From Orobanche coerulescens (taxonomy: Eukaryota; Streptophyta; Magnoliopsida; Lamiales; Orobanchaceae), in NCBI GenBank assembly GCA_033398695.1, contig CM065801.1, forward strand, positions 100,805,170 to 100,869,169: DNA of 64,000 bases, given 5' to 3'. This document shows, one piece after another, positions 12,221-23,726 of the stretch. The notes under the pieces are model-generated. The model searched no databases. It was not told where the DNA came from and saw only the letters and a program-made list of their open reading frames with translations. Both the position numbers and the translations under genes were made by a program. Within the stretch, counting starts at the first letter, position 1, and every line of letters begins with the position of its first letter.

Positions 12221-13006
12221 ACCCCCACAGGTAAATCGGTAAGTCAGTATAGCCCAGCATGGAACGGACCATGTTCAACAAGGTCCGGTTCCTTCTTTCT
12301 GACACACCATTTAACTGAGGAGTACCTGGAGGTGTTAGTTGTGAAACTATTCCATGTTCCTTAAGGAACTCGTCAAACTCCGTACTCATATACTCGCCAC
12401 CTCAGTCCGACCGAAGTGCTTTGATATGATTACCAATTTATTTCTCGACTAGGGCCTTAAAGGTCTCGGATTTATGTTTCATTAAGTATACATAACCATA
12501 CCTAGTATGATCATCCGTAAACATAATGAAATATTGATATCCATCACGTGCTGCTTCCAAAGCACCACATACGTCGGTATGGATTAATCCCAGCCATCAG
12601 CGGCTCTTTCAAAAGTCCTTGTGAAGGGGGACTTAGTCATTTTGCCTTTAAGGCAAGATTCGCAAGTAGGAAAGGGATCCGATCCCAATGGACCCATAAG
12701 TCCATCCTTTTCCATCTTGTAAACCTTGATCTGACCAACATGACCAAGTCTAAGATGCCATTTCAAAACTTGATTGGTTTCATCCCTACCATGTTTTCTA
12801 ATCATAGTATTCACAACTACTTTGTTGCTGAGATTTAGATGATACAATCCATTTAACAATGTAGCAGTACCCACCAGTTTATTTCTGAAATAAATTTTGC
12901 AGGAACCATCACCAATGAAAAATGAAAAGTATTTTTGGTCCATGACCGGAATGGATACAACGTTTTTGTGCCCCTTGGGCAAAACAAGTACATCTTCTAA
13001 AGTCAA
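12221..13006 (-). pseudogene. Copia-1 GAG-pre-integrase and integrase N-terminal/core part
   Basis: From 13006 leftward the ORF contains the GAG-pre-integrase zinc-binding signature: WHLRLGHVGQ with its histidines, then CESCLKGKMTKSPF with its cysteine pair. Near 12586 the frame changes, and the integrase core continues with IHTDVCG and FTDDHTRYGY. The aspartate box has decayed to RSD-stop-GGEY, with an in-frame TGA at 12402-12404 where copia integrases usually have arginine (CGA). The core runs through a PQLNGVSERRNRT box to the TGCAT duplication at 12216-12220, where the solo LTR interrupts it. Integrase would insert cDNA in the nucleus; this copy is non-functional. Confidence 0.85.
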
Positions 13007-14053
13007 AACAAAGCCGGATTATAAACCCAAAAGAAGTGAGCATATGTCGGTCGCCTCGACACTATGCCTACTTCCGACTGTGATCATAACTTCTCCAGCT
13101 CCAAGCTTCCTACTTTGTTCCATATCCTGATTCACGATACAAATATGAGAACTAGCACCAGAATCCAGTATCCAGAAAGTAGAAAATATAGTAGCAGAAC
13201 AATTTGTTTCCAAAACTAAAAGTTTTGTACCTGAAGTGCCATGAAGAATCGTACAGTCTATTGCCCAGTAGCCCAGCTCACCGCACTTGAGACAAGCGTC
13301 CTTCTTCTTCTTGTCTTTTGGAACCATCGGGGCCTTGCCCTTTCGCTTAAGGTCCTTAACTTGTGGTCCAGTCTGCTTCTTGGTCTTTTTCTTCTTATTC
13401 TTAGACCTCCGAGGTCCAGAAGAAATCACAAATGCAGATTCCTTCATCCGCGGAGTCTTCATCCGAGACTGAGCGGTCACCAGTTTGTTCATTAGCCCAG
13501 CTAAGTTACACGCAATCTCATTGCAGTTGAAGTTCATAACAAACTGTGAGAAGGAATCAGGGAGAGACTGTAGGATAAGGTCGGTTTGGAGAGAAGTATC
13601 CATTTTAAAATCACGAGCCTCCAATCTCTCGATCATGGATATCATTTTGAGGACGTGGTCCCCAACCTTCTCATCTTCCTTCATCCTTGCACCTAACAGT
13701 TTCATGGATATCTCATATCTAGCAGTTCGACTGTGCTCACCATAAAGCTCGGTTAAGTGAGATAGAATCTGCCTAGCAGAAGTTATTTTCTCATGAGCTC
13801 TCTGAAGCTCATTAGACATAGAAGCCATCATGTAAGCATGGACTTTTATGTCATCCTTAACCCACTTTTTGTGGTTTTCGATCTCTTACTAATTGGTTCT
13901 GGTCCGCACAGGAGGCACCGGAATGTCCGTCTCCAAGACGTATCCCAGTGCCTCTACACTGAGGACAATCATCAGATTGCGGAGCCAATCCACAAAGTTA
14001 GGTCCAATCAGGGTGTTCTTCTCGAGTAGAATTGCGAGTGGATTCATTGTCAT
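13007..14053 (-). pseudogene. Copia-1 gag and aspartic protease
   Basis: Begins at 14053 or 14047 with a typical copia gag N-terminus (MNPLAILLEKN, GPNFVDWLRNL). Two consecutive stops, TAG TAA at 13886-13891, follow; in related gags this position is usually glutamines, so both may be C-to-T changes. The same frame then continues through the gag body (LTELYGEHSRTARYEISMKL), a basic linker, a CCHC zinc knuckle (CLKCGELGYWAIDC) and the protease active site (WILDSGASSHIC). An in-frame TAA lies at about 13019. Gag builds the virus-like particle and protease cleaves the polyprotein. It is upstream of the integrase part in the same frame, as expected for a single copia polyprotein. Confidence 0.85.
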
Positions 14054-16061
14054 ATTGAGAGTTATGTCTGCATTAAGTATAACAGATTAATTAGTGACTC
14101 GTTTAATTATGTTCTGAGTATAGAATTAAGGTCTTTTATATTCTTTTACCCAGCTCCCACTATTTTTATCGGAATAACACACTCCCTTGTGAAATCCGGA
14201 AGTATCGTCGCTCTACTTCATAGTGGTGATCGAGTTCTTTATAAATCTTAATAGAGGGCAACCGAACAGGTTTTTGGTCTATTAATTTTCATAAAGTGGT
14301 GTCCAACACCAACCCATCTAATGGATGATTCGATCTTCTTTTTCCCCTTGTTCACTCCCCTCAACCTATACGGTTTCTATGGTTCGTGAACAAGTTAAGT
14401 TTATACCATCGACGCAAATCAGTTTCACAATTGAATCTTATCCGGCAACCTATCAGGTTTCTAGGGATAAAATTTGCTCCAACCGAAGGCATCCAATGCA
14501 CTCCCGGTAATTTATTCGTCCTCCCCGAACGACTACCCCGATAACTCGGAAGTATAGCACATCCGGTTTGGGTTTCAATTTCCTGAAAGCTCGGTGGAGG
14601 GAAGGAAAACCTTGAAACCTTATAAACTTAATAATTTATCGTGGGAGAATTTTCGCGATTAACGTTACACTTTTCACATTAATCAGTTAAGCGCGTTTGT
14701 GGCATTCATACAATATGAAACAATCATTCACAACCTAGTTGCTACCAACATGTGGTTCATGGACCGTTCCTAGAAAACAAAAACTCCGTAATCTAATTAC
14801 AAGTCTTCGTCTTGAATCTTCATCTTCTCGAAACGGATCTTCCTCCGGTCTTCGTCATTACATATAAATTTTACATTGAAAATTGCATCCTAGATACAAA
14901 TATTTCTAGTAAAATAAATAGGCTCAAAACGGCCTTTACAACCCAATCGAATAAAACGAACGATTCAAAACTAAGTCCACGAACCACATCCTCATTCAAA
15001 AGCATTCATCCAATAAATATTATATAAATGGAAAGCATAGAGATACATTGATCCAAACAACAATACGAACCGATCCAATCGATTCACACAATTGGTAATA
15101 TGATAACGTTCAAAATAATTCGGTCGACCATAAATATTCCAATTAATCAAATTTCCCTTATAAAATGAAATACCATAAATCATTTTAATCATATTAAATT
15201 CAATTTAACATGAGGGAGATTAATTTTCAAGAATACACGAAAAAATCGAGCCAGGGCGAAAATGGCCTGTCATGGACGAGTCACTGCCGGCAGCCTGCTG
15301 GCCGGACATGGCCCGTGCCAAATGGCACAGTCGGGTCGTGCCGGCAGTGTCCCAGACCTTCCTGCCAGACTCGTCCGTATCGCCTGACACGGTCGAGTCA
15401 CTTCCGGAAGCTGCCGTCCAGACACGGCCCGTGTCGCCCGACGCCGGCCCGCTCGGCAAAGGGCTGGGATCGCTGACACGGCCCGTGTCACCAGACACGG
15501 CCGAGTCACCCTGGCATCTTCCTGCCCTTTGTTCGAAAAATCGCCCGACGACGATTCGGAGCTCGATTTTCGACCGGATATCCAATATCAATATTTTTCA
15601 AAATTCATATCTTCAATATAAATCATATTTCCCAGACTCGGCCGTGTCGCCTGACACGGTCGAGTCACTTCCGGAAGCTGCCGTCCAGACACGGCCCGTG
15701 TCGCCTGACACGGGCCCCGCCCGGCATGGCTCCTGGGATCGCCGACACGGCCCGTGTCACCAGACACGGCCGAGTCACCCTGGCATCTTCCTGCCCTTTG
15801 TTCGAAAAATCGCCCGACGACGATTCGGAGCTCGATTTTCGACCGGATATCCAATGTCAATATTTTTCAACATTCATATCTTCAAAATAAAAAATATTTC
15901 CCAGAAATTTAAGATTTATATTTAGAAATAAACTTACGAAAAATATAACTACAACGAACGTAAAACATGTACCACGATTATGACTAAAATGATTCCAAAT
16001 CATTCACCATCTAATCGAGCATTCCAAATGCTAATATCGTATATATAATTGCAAGACCTAC
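14054..16061 (-). other. Copia-1 leader between PBS and gag, about 2 kb
   Basis: An unusually long non-coding leader. The gag-proximal half is AT-rich and featureless. The PBS-proximal half contains a GC-rich 267-bp tandem duplication (15365-15900). ORFs on both strands over the duplication follow the repeat period and have no recognisable domains. Confidence 0.6.
15365..15900 (+). repeat. 267-bp tandem duplication with 15-bp perfect hairpins
   Basis: Two copies, 15365-15631 and 15632-15900, each starting CCAGACTCG. GACACGGCCCGTGTC, a 7-bp perfect inverted repeat around one base, occurs four times (15421-15435, 15475-15489, 15688-15702, 15744-15758), with related GACACGGTCGAGTC and GACACGGCCGAGTC motifs between. 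The block is much more GC-rich than its surroundings. Confidence 0.85.
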
Positions 16062-16073
16062 GCTCCGATACCA
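16062..16073 (-). promoter_or_regulatory. Copia-1 primer binding site
   Basis: On the - strand TGGTATCGGAGC, one base after the 5' LTR end (CCCAACA), pairing with initiator tRNA-Met. This fixes the left edge of the LTR at 16075. Confidence 0.85.
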
Positions 16074-16074
16074 C

Positions 16075-18058
16075 TGTTGGGATTCGGTGCCTAAAACGAA
16101 GGCCCAGCGGAAGCGGTAAAACGAAAATTAATTCGATCCGAATCCCTACGAGGATCGATCGAGCTACGTATATACGAATATAAAACGAACAAAAAGGATA
16201 CGAGAAAACATACCCTTGTAGTTATTGATTAAACGGTGTCCTTCTCTTGAGCTATTCCCCAAGCTTTAGATTGATCTTTACGAATCCAATTCGCTCCAAG
16301 CCCTTGGATGATCCAACGCCGAAAGTACCGCGTCTCTACTTGCCATGCGCTGGAGAAACGACCGGAACAACGATCACCTTGCTATCCTCCGAGGATACGG
16401 CTAGAGCTAAGTGATGAAGCTTCCAATATGAAATTATAACACTCTAAGTGTATAACTCACAATCTCTCTTTGAATTCTTGATTTTTCTCTAAGAAAAACT
16501 CTCAAGAAATGAGATGAAGAAGAAGACTTTGAGAAAAACTTTTCTCTCTCTTGAACTCACTCCAATAAACTGTATGAAATTGAATTGGGGGTCACTTTGA
16601 GATTGAAGTCTTCCCTTCTTATTATAATTCCACCCATATGTTGAACAACTCATGCCACATGAGTGATCTCCACCAAAGTCCTTGTCTTCCATTAAGAAAT
16701 GGAAACAAAGACAAAAGGAAAGAAGGTGGAAATAATGTGGGGCGGCCAAGATGAAAATCGGACGAGTTTGATTTGTTTCGGACTCCCGTGAGTCCAAACA
16801 GATAAACTCCGATCCCAATTCGATGTATTTATATCGATTAATTAATCCAATTAATTAAAAATATCAAATACAAAATAACATAATTAATTTCTCCAAGAAA
16901 TAATTATATTCATGAATTAAATTAATCGCCCAGTAATTTATTTAATTCATTAGGCCATAAATTAATTTATCCAATAAATCGATTTAAACATTCAATGTTC
17001 CAAATTTAGATATCCAATATCTAATATTCATAATGAGAGAATAAGCTCGATCATTCTGTCGTCAATTCTATTGCGTGACTCGGTAGGTCCGTCTCAGTCA
17101 GCAATGGGAGGAACCAAAGAGTAGTAGCACCACCTAGCCAGTCTGGCGGCCTACACTGTACCCCAACTGAGAACGAATGATTGGGATCATTCAAGAACCA
17201 TTCTGTCGTGAATACCAGTAAACGTATAAACCCTTCTTTCAAATGTCCCGATCAAGTTATAGGGTCACGGTCAGTCAAACCCTATCTGTACTTGATGCTA
17301 TGCACGCGTTAATGTAAATCAAGATCATCGAGCTGTCGTGTATCTAATACAACTAGCTCCAATGCTTTGGCCAAAGACTTATGATCTCATCTGCCAATAA
17401 CCGCATAGGACATATAACCCGCTCACTAACGGGAGAAAGAATTCTATCTTGGTATTCAGTATGACCTGCTACTTGCCCGTCAAGATGCACGTCGAGGTTG
17501 ACCCCCGCCTTCCGGTTTGCAGGGTCGAACTACTCTAATGAAAATCTTGACGTCACAAGCACATCTCTACTAAATCCTCAAGTCGAAGGTTCACGAATAC
17601 CTATCACAACCTTTCGATTCCGTCATTGACTATCCCGGAGTGAAATCCGTGTGACGGATCGAGGGTGAGTCGGTTCGAGTATACTAATCCAATTAGCATA
17701 CCTATAACGTGTGCTCCCACTAACCATTAGCGTTCGACAGACACTCTCCATGTCAAAGAACACGTCTTACAAGTCTTCACATAAACTTAACGCCCAGTTA
17801 AGTTTCATCGACTTGCGAACGATTAAGTATTTGAGCTATAAACCTTTCCAGTGCCGACTCCCTTATCCAATAAGAAGTGGAACGTTTTGCTCTCAAATAC
17901 ACGGACTAGTTTCTATATGTATATTTACGAGTTAGGAATGCCAGTAACTACCACTAAATAAAGAAACATCCATTGCCTTATATTAGTGATTTACATAATT
18001 ACAAGTACAATGCCCTCACTCAATCATCATCTGAGTGGCATTCGAGGGCATACTCCCA
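16075..18058 (-). repeat. Copia-1 5' LTR (1984 bp)
   Basis: On the - strand it runs from TGGGAGTATGCCC (plus 18058) to CCGAATCCCAACA (plus 16075), directly followed by the PBS. A TATA box TATAAATAC is on the - strand at 16825-16833. The partner 3' LTR lies left of position 1. Sequence to the right (18059 on) belongs to the copia-2 LTR. Confidence 0.75.
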
Positions 18059-18461
18059 ATAAGAAGAAGCAATCCGAAAGAGCTAAAACCAATCTGTGTG
18101 AATGGCCCAAGATATGAATGATATAGGGACAGGTTTAGTTAAAGTCACGTAGTTGTGCACGTAGTGATTTTAATAAATGTTTTACTCCTGTGTGGAGGAC
18201 CAGTGGACATAGAGGAGTTTACCTCGAACCACTTATATCTCTGTGTTATTTATATTCCATCCTTGCTGTTTTCATTTATAACTTTGATTTAAAGTATGCA
18301 ATGTGAAAACCATGTACGCATCAAGCAAACAGGAGAGTACCTAGTTGTTGTACTTATAGCAACTCAATATTAGTCTTCTGCTATGCAAATAACTTCGAAA
18401 AACATACATCTTATTGTATTCTCACTTTCTAAGTTGTTTACTGTATACTTTGTGGCCAACA
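18059..18461 (+). repeat. 3' portion of the copia-2 5' LTR
   Basis: It ends TACTTTGTGGCCAACA at 18461 and contains TCCTGTGTGGAGGACCAGTG near 18187 and TTTACCTCGAACCAC near 18218. Reverse complements of these are in the copia-3 3' LTR (55484-56603). The upstream two thirds were separated by insertion of copia-1. Confidence 0.75.
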
Positions 18462-18463
18462 AG

Positions 18464-18475
18464 TAGTATCGGATA
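18464..18475 (+). promoter_or_regulatory. Degenerate copia-2 primer binding site
   Basis: TAGTATCGGATA, two bases after the LTR end; a decayed form of the tRNA-Met site TGGTATCAGAGC. Confidence 0.55.
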
Positions 18476-18577
18476 GGTTGATTCTAAAAAGAATCACTCG
18501 ATTTTTAACTGAATCAGATCCAAAAATTACTAGCTTTTGAAAACTGTGCTATATTCATCATTTATCTTATTTCTAAA

Positions 18578-20409
18578 ATGGACACCTCCATGATAAATAA
18601 AGTTCATATATTTTCTATTAACGAATTTGATGACTCGAGAATTAGGATGGAAACCCATCTTGTAGCAATGCATGAAGAGATGGTCTTTGTCATCCAGGAA
18701 GGACCTATCAAGATTATGAAGGTCAATACAACCGCAAGAATGGAAGGCCAACCCTATGTGGAGATGCTCGAGAAGGGGAGCGATCAATGGACGATCGATG
18801 GGCGCAAGCATGCAAACCTAGACAACGTCGCCAAGAATGCGCTATTTGTCACTCTCGACAAAGGCACATATTCTCTAAGGTAAAAGCTGTCAGAGAGCCA
18901 AACAAATCTGCGAAAAACTTAAGCTCATTTGTGAGGGAACTGAGCTCTTAAAATAAAATAAAATTTTTAAACTAACTCAGCAATTTGAGTGTTTTGAAAT
19001 GAAACGGACATAAACGCTTGAGGAGCTTGACCTCAGATTTACCAGCATTGTCGGTGAACTTGAATCATTGGGTAAAATGTGTACCCAAAAGGAGAAGAAT
19101 TTGAAAATATTTATATCACTCCCTGCACATTGGGACATAAAAACCACAGCTATGCGTGTGTCTTGTAACTTAAATGATATTTCTACATTTGAACTCTTTT
19201 CTGACCTAAATGCATTCGAGTATGATATAGATAGGAGAGAGAATAGTGAAGAGTCACCTGCCAAGACTACAACACTGGCAGCTGTATCTGACATGAGACA
19301 TAGTTCAGCACCCAGCACATCCAAGTCGGCACACAAGACAGAAGACAGTAACGATGATATCTTGTTACAAGATGAAATGGCCTTGCTCATGCACAAATTC
19401 AAGAAGTTCATCAAACAGTCTGGAAAGACCCATACATGCACAAGCCATTTAATGCGGTAAGCTCAGAATCCCCTTCATATGGTGATTCTAACCTATGCTA
19501 TAATTGTAGGAAGCCAAGACATTATGCAAAGAAGTGTCCTCATCCAAAAGTGCAAAAGTTGCCCGAAGCTGAGCAACAGGAAAAGGATGAGAAGAGACGT
19601 GCCTAGAGAAACAAGCTTATGGCCCTGATTGGTGAATCAGAAACCTCGCCCGTATCGAACAAGACCGAGGAGTGCCTACAGGCGATCACTGACAGTGACC
19701 CCGACGATGAAATTGAGGATAAAGCATACATGTGCTTTATGGCCAAAGAAATAGAGGATGGTGATGATAGCGATGATGAGGTAAGCTCAAAATCAATTAC
19801 TCTTATCAATGCATCGCATATTTTTGAAAACATGATGAATGAATTTAAAAATATTCAAAAAGCCCATGAGACACTTAAACGAAAAAATATACAGCTCGCA
19901 ATCTAAAACCTGCAGCAGAAAGACGAAAATGACTTGCTAAAAAACAACTATAAAAATATGTCTTTGGATTGCGAAAAAAGTAAATTCACTTATGAAATAC
20001 TCATGGAAAGAAATCATCAACTTGCTAAAGATCTAAATGAGGCAAAGTCTCATAGTGAATGCAATACAAATGATTAAGCTTTACTCGAAGCTAAAGTAAA
20101 AACTATCGAGAAACGAGATGGAAAACTCGAGAGCATCCTGAAATTATTTGAAAAATCTTCTAAAATGATGGAAGAAATTCTAAGCACTGGGCAGCACGCC
20201 CACGATAAATGTGGCTTAGGATATGACTTGTTCTCCCATAAGGGAAAATGTAGTACAGTATTCGTCAGGGGAGTGGAACCCGTTCCTAAACCCGAAGAGG
20301 CCCCGAGTCCCGCAAAGGTTACAACTGTCCCTCCTCGTACAGCAAAGGCTGCGATTCCGCCCCTAGTTCCTATCATAAACAGCGGAAACCTTAGCCTCCC
20401 AGACATGTG
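18578..20409 (+). pseudogene. Copia-2 gag with zinc knuckle and coiled-coil linker
   Basis: Decayed SIRE-type gag. The N-terminal block (18578-18883) has FDDSRIRMETHLVAMHEEM and WTIDGRKHANLDNVAKNALF, typical of the plant copia gag (UBN2/DUF4219-like) domain. The middle (19068-19460) ends in a serine/threonine-rich stretch. A CX2CX4HX4C zinc knuckle (CYNCRKPRHYAKKC) lies at about 19497-19538. An acidic segment follows (19619-19906), then a helical, lysine/glutamate-rich coiled-coil region to 20170 and a GLGYDLFSHKG motif common in SIRE gag-pol linkers. Stops and frameshifts separate these blocks. It would have formed particle shells; this copy is dead. Confidence 0.8.
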
Positions 20410-21616
20410 AGATGTAATCAACATTATGCTCCCCGAGCATACCAACAGCGCCAGCATTCATCCAGAACGAAGTCTGTATCTAAGTATCAGACGCACATAC
20501 CTCAGTACTACCAACAGTACAGTGCGCCTAGATACTCGATACAGGAGCCCCGTTATCCATTCAAGAAACACACTGCCGCGCAGTACCACCAACAGCTCTG
20601 GGAATCCAACTGGAAACCTAGAATGTAGGTTGTAAGGCCGAAGAAAATAGTTTCCCCTCCAAGACAGCAATCGTACTGGAATCAAAACCGTAGAGTTTTC
20701 ATGCATAAGATTTAAGGTTACAGTGAATACGTGCCTGCCCCACGTAAATATCGCAAAACTAGACCAAAAGAAACCTACAACAAACCAATTGCTGTCAGGC
20801 AAATTTGGGTACCAAAAGGCATTAACATCCATGGACCCAATAATCAAACGGGACCTAAATCTACCTAAACTCTTTGCTTACAGGATACCAAGGAAAATGA
20901 CATCTGGTGTTTCGATAGTAGATGTTCTCGACATATGGCAGGATATATTAGCAATCTGTCAGATTATGTGGTCCAAAGGTACGCTTCGGTGATAAATCCA
21001 AAGGAAGAACAAGAGGGAAGGGAACCCTGCTTGTAGAAAATTTAAAGTCACTGACGTAGCCTATGTTGAAAGGCTTACAGTATAATCTACTTAGTATTAG
21101 CCAGTTCTATGACAAATAGTTCTGAGTCAAATTCTATAGACCACTGTAGGGTGAAGGACATCAAGACGAAGGAAGTCGTTCTCACAAGAAGCTGATCGGG
21201 TAATATGTACATTGCTGAGTGGAAGCCTACGGGCTCCACTATTCCATGTTTTGTTGCCAAAGGCACTGCAGATCAGAGTGGAAGCCTACGAGCTCCACTA
21301 TTCTATGTTTTGTTGCCAAAGGCACTGCAGATCAAAGCTGGCTATGGCACAAAAGAATGTCGCACATCATCTTCAAGACTATCAACAAACTCGCTAGACA
21401 TAGAATGGTTAGAGGTTTGCCTGATGTATCATTTCATAAAAACAGCATATGTGGACCCTGTCATAAAGGCAAACAAGTTAAGACCACCCTGAAAAGCAAG
21501 TCATACTTGTTTACGCACAGGGTACTGGATTTGCTACACATGGACCTCTACGACCCTGTAGACCCTGTAAGTTTGGAAGGTAAGAAATACAGTCTTGTTA
21601 TTGTTAAAGATTTTTT
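20410..21616 (+). pseudogene. Copia-2 protease and integrase N-terminal part
   Basis: A decayed protease site WCFDSRCSRHMAG near 20907-20945 carries arginine in place of the catalytic-loop glycine of the usual DSG. The GAG-pre-integrase domain (about 21130-21520) is disrupted by a 59-bp tandem duplication (21217-21334) that shifts the frame. The zinc-binding HKRMSH and CGPCHKGKQ motifs are still readable at 21330-21475. The integrase core starts with LHMDLYDPVDPVSLEGKKY and is cut at 21616 by CACTA-1. A short piece (27049-27101) lies between CACTA-1 and gypsy-1, and the domain resumes at 37153. Confidence 0.82.
21217..21334 (+). repeat. 59-bp frameshifting tandem duplication in copia-2 integrase
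   Basis: Two adjacent copies (21217-21275, 21276-21334), both starting GAGTGGAAGCCTACG and differing at two sites seen by eye. 59 is not a multiple of three, so the duplication inactivates the frame. Copia-3 has one copy. Confidence 0.9.
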
Positions 21617-21936
21617 CACTACGCCACAAATGGCCTTCAGCAACGTTTATTTCGATGTTACAAGCAAAAGTGTTAGCATAGATGCCTTAAAATTGATCTA
21701 CGCTAACCCTTTTTTTTTTTATCGTTACAGTTGATAGTAACTGGTGTTGCCATAGTATCTATGGTAACACCAAATTAGGTGTTACCGTTGATCTTTAAAA
21801 AAAGCATTACAAGGGAAGAAAAAATAGGCGAAAAATAAGAAAAACCTGTAAAAATCGTAGCGACCCAATTTTTCTAATAGTATTTTATGAATATATTTTT
21901 ATAATAAGGAAAACCTGTAAAAACTTAAAGTCGTTA

Positions 21937-22195
21937 CACTAGTAGAATAAACATCAAAGACTTCGGTACGTCTCACTTCGGTAATGTATATTTGTAAAGT
22001 AAAAACAAACAACAACTTCGGTTTTCAATTTACAGAAGTAAACAACCCACATAGACTTCAGTAAATGGTACCAAACAATAAAGCAGGAACTAGTTAGAAA
22101 TTTTAAGTTACAAAGACTTCGCTAATTTGATAATTACTGAAGTAAAAAGTGTGAAATTTTATTTTTACCAAAAAATTTTTACAATAGCGTAGTGT
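21937..22195. mobile_element. Possible miniature CACTA element nested in CACTA-1
   Basis: Starts CACTAGTAGAATAAAC and ends ATAGCGTAGTG, with CACTA termini in inverted orientation. ACTTCGGT-type motifs recur at both ends. Beyond CACTA the ends match poorly, and flanking triplets (TTA, TAT) are not identical, so this is tentative. Confidence 0.35.
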
Positions 22196-22973
22196 ATATC
22201 TTGAGAACGGGAATTAATATCTTGAGACCAGGAATTAATTGACCCAGCACCAATCCAACCCTGAGTTTTTTACCAAACTAGTATTATTGAAAAAAATATT
22301 TATCATAATAGTGTAGCTCCAAAAATATTTACTATAATAATGTATTTATTATTTTAATATTAAAAAAATAAAAAATACTCATAATTACTATATATCTAAT
22401 GCAGCTGCGATTTTCGTTTTGATTTTCTGGACGCTGCGATTGTCGTTTTGATTTTCCGGATTTTTACTTGTATTCTGGCCACATAGCCACGTATAACAAT
22501 ATTATTGTATTTCCCCAAAACTGACTCAGTCACATGGCATCGCCTTTCCCAACTTCATCCCACAAGACTTCACAACTCCGAGCCCTAATTCCTCTTTCAC
22601 ACCAACGATGACCAATAACTCCTCTCCACCTTCTTCCTTAACCATCTTCAGATCTGTAACAATACCCCTCGGAGAAGATGATCCTCGCCCACAAGGGTCA
22701 AAATGAGGAAATTTCTGGCGAATAAAAGTGGAATCCTCCCACGTAGCAAGCGCAAAGTCCTGATTCACCGTGCACCAACACCTGAAGAACGGACAGCCGT
22801 TGCGGAAAATCACACGTGACTACAAGATCGATAAAGGCTCCACCTTGCAATTCCCCTCGTCATTCACATCAGGTATATCTGAAACAGGTAACAACTCTCT
22901 GTTGATGCATTTTTTGAGTAGTGATACGTTAAAAACCGGGTGGATTCTTGAGGAATCTGGTAAATTTAAACGC

Positions 22974-23108
22974 TAAGCCACTGAACCAATCTTCTCTAGG
23001 ACAGTATAGGGTCCATAATAGCGGGCAAATAGTTTTAAATTCTTCTGAAGAGATAGTGAAATTTGTTTGTAGGGATGTAGTTTAAGATAGACCTTATCCC
23101 CCACCTGA
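22974..23108 (-). pseudogene. Ty3/gypsy integrase C-terminal fragment inside CACTA-1
   Basis: On the - strand this reads as VGDKVYLKLHPYKQISLS then LKLFARYYGPYTVLEKIGS, the conserved integrase C-terminal segment of chromovirus-type gypsy elements. Only about 45 codons remain and both sides are unrelated, so it is a captured or inserted scrap. It does not match the gypsy-1 or gypsy-2 sequence at this segment closely, so it has another source. Confidence 0.75.
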
Positions 23109-23124
23109 AAAATGCGATCTTGTT

Positions 23125-23726
23125 ATGAAAACAGACGGGAATGTGCTGGACTCAAAATCAAGAAACAAGCCCTATCTCAAACTCCTCCTCCTTCTCCACC
23201 TCCCGATCACCGCTTCCCACTTGCGCCCAAATTCTAGTACTCATGTTTCACAAGATATTATGGATAATGCAGATTCTGATGAAATTCCTTCTGATTCAGA
23301 TCTGGAAGGGGATGGAACTAATCATGATCTTGTTAGTCCAGTTGTGATACAAAAAGATGAGGTATCCGATTTGGTCGTGAAGCATGTGGGTGTTGGACGA
23401 GTTGGGGTTAGGTTTTGCCAGAAGGATGGTTTCTCCTCTGCAATTTGTAGAATATGGTGTGAATGGCTTAGGCATAATGTTTTCACCAATGAGGATACTA
23501 ACGTGGTCCTAGAGCATGAGGTTGTAGTTGTTACATTTGCTTATAACTATAACTTGGGTCGAAAAGGATTACTTGATGGTTTTAGATATTTGCTCCCTTC
23601 TAGTTCTCATACGGAAGCTGAGGATAGTAGCAGCTCTGGAGGCAAAAAGAGGAAAGCTTTTTCTGACCCAGAGGATATAAATGAGGATTCAACTGATCAA
23701 GGGGACTCTTGTAGTAGGGTTAAATG
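23125..23726 (+). pseudogene. Captured coding exon of unrecognised host-type gene
   Basis: An open frame with a likely start at 23260 (MDNADSDEIPSDSDLEGDG), an acidic N-terminus, a central ordered part with GVRFCQKDGFSSAICRIWCE and VVVVTFAYNYNLGRKGLLDG, and a serine-rich nuclear-protein-like end (GGKKRKAFSDPEDINEDS). It ends at a good splice donor, AAATG|GTAAGG at 23726/23727. Codon pattern and composition look like a real protein gene and unlike the surrounding repeats. I do not recognise the family and assign no function. Its place inside a CACTA element suggests gene capture; a diverged CACTA accessory gene is the main alternative. Confidence 0.5.

Larger units (their letters stand above)
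1..18058 (-). mobile_element. Copia-1: degenerate Ty1/copia retrotransposon, 3' end cut by window edge
   Basis: A - strand Ty1/copia element read from right to left: 5' LTR (16075-18058), PBS (16062-16073), long leader, gag-protease, integrase, reverse transcriptase and RNase H, with the 3' LTR beyond position 1. The order PR-IN-RT-RH is diagnostic of copia. A solo LTR of another copia family (1580-12215) splits the integrase and is flanked by a TGCAT duplication, so 1-1579 and 12216-18058 are one element. Its right edge abuts the 5' LTR of copia-2 at 18059, so copia-1 appears to have inserted into that LTR; the other side of that insertion is outside the window. It carries many stops and frameshifts and is not autonomous. 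Confidence 0.85.

Noticed and set aside
15220..15925. Overlapping ORFs on both strands, GC-rich, repeated
   Set aside because: They follow the 267-bp duplication and have no domain, and both strands are open because the block is GC-rich with few stops.
21937..22195. Firm call of a nested miniature CACTA element
   Set aside because: Ends agree only in CACTA and the flanking triplets differ; kept as a low-confidence feature only.
22526..22813. 95-codon - strand ORF in CACTA-1
   Set aside because: No recognisable domain, and it overlaps other short ORFs in composition-biased sequence next to a gypsy fragment.
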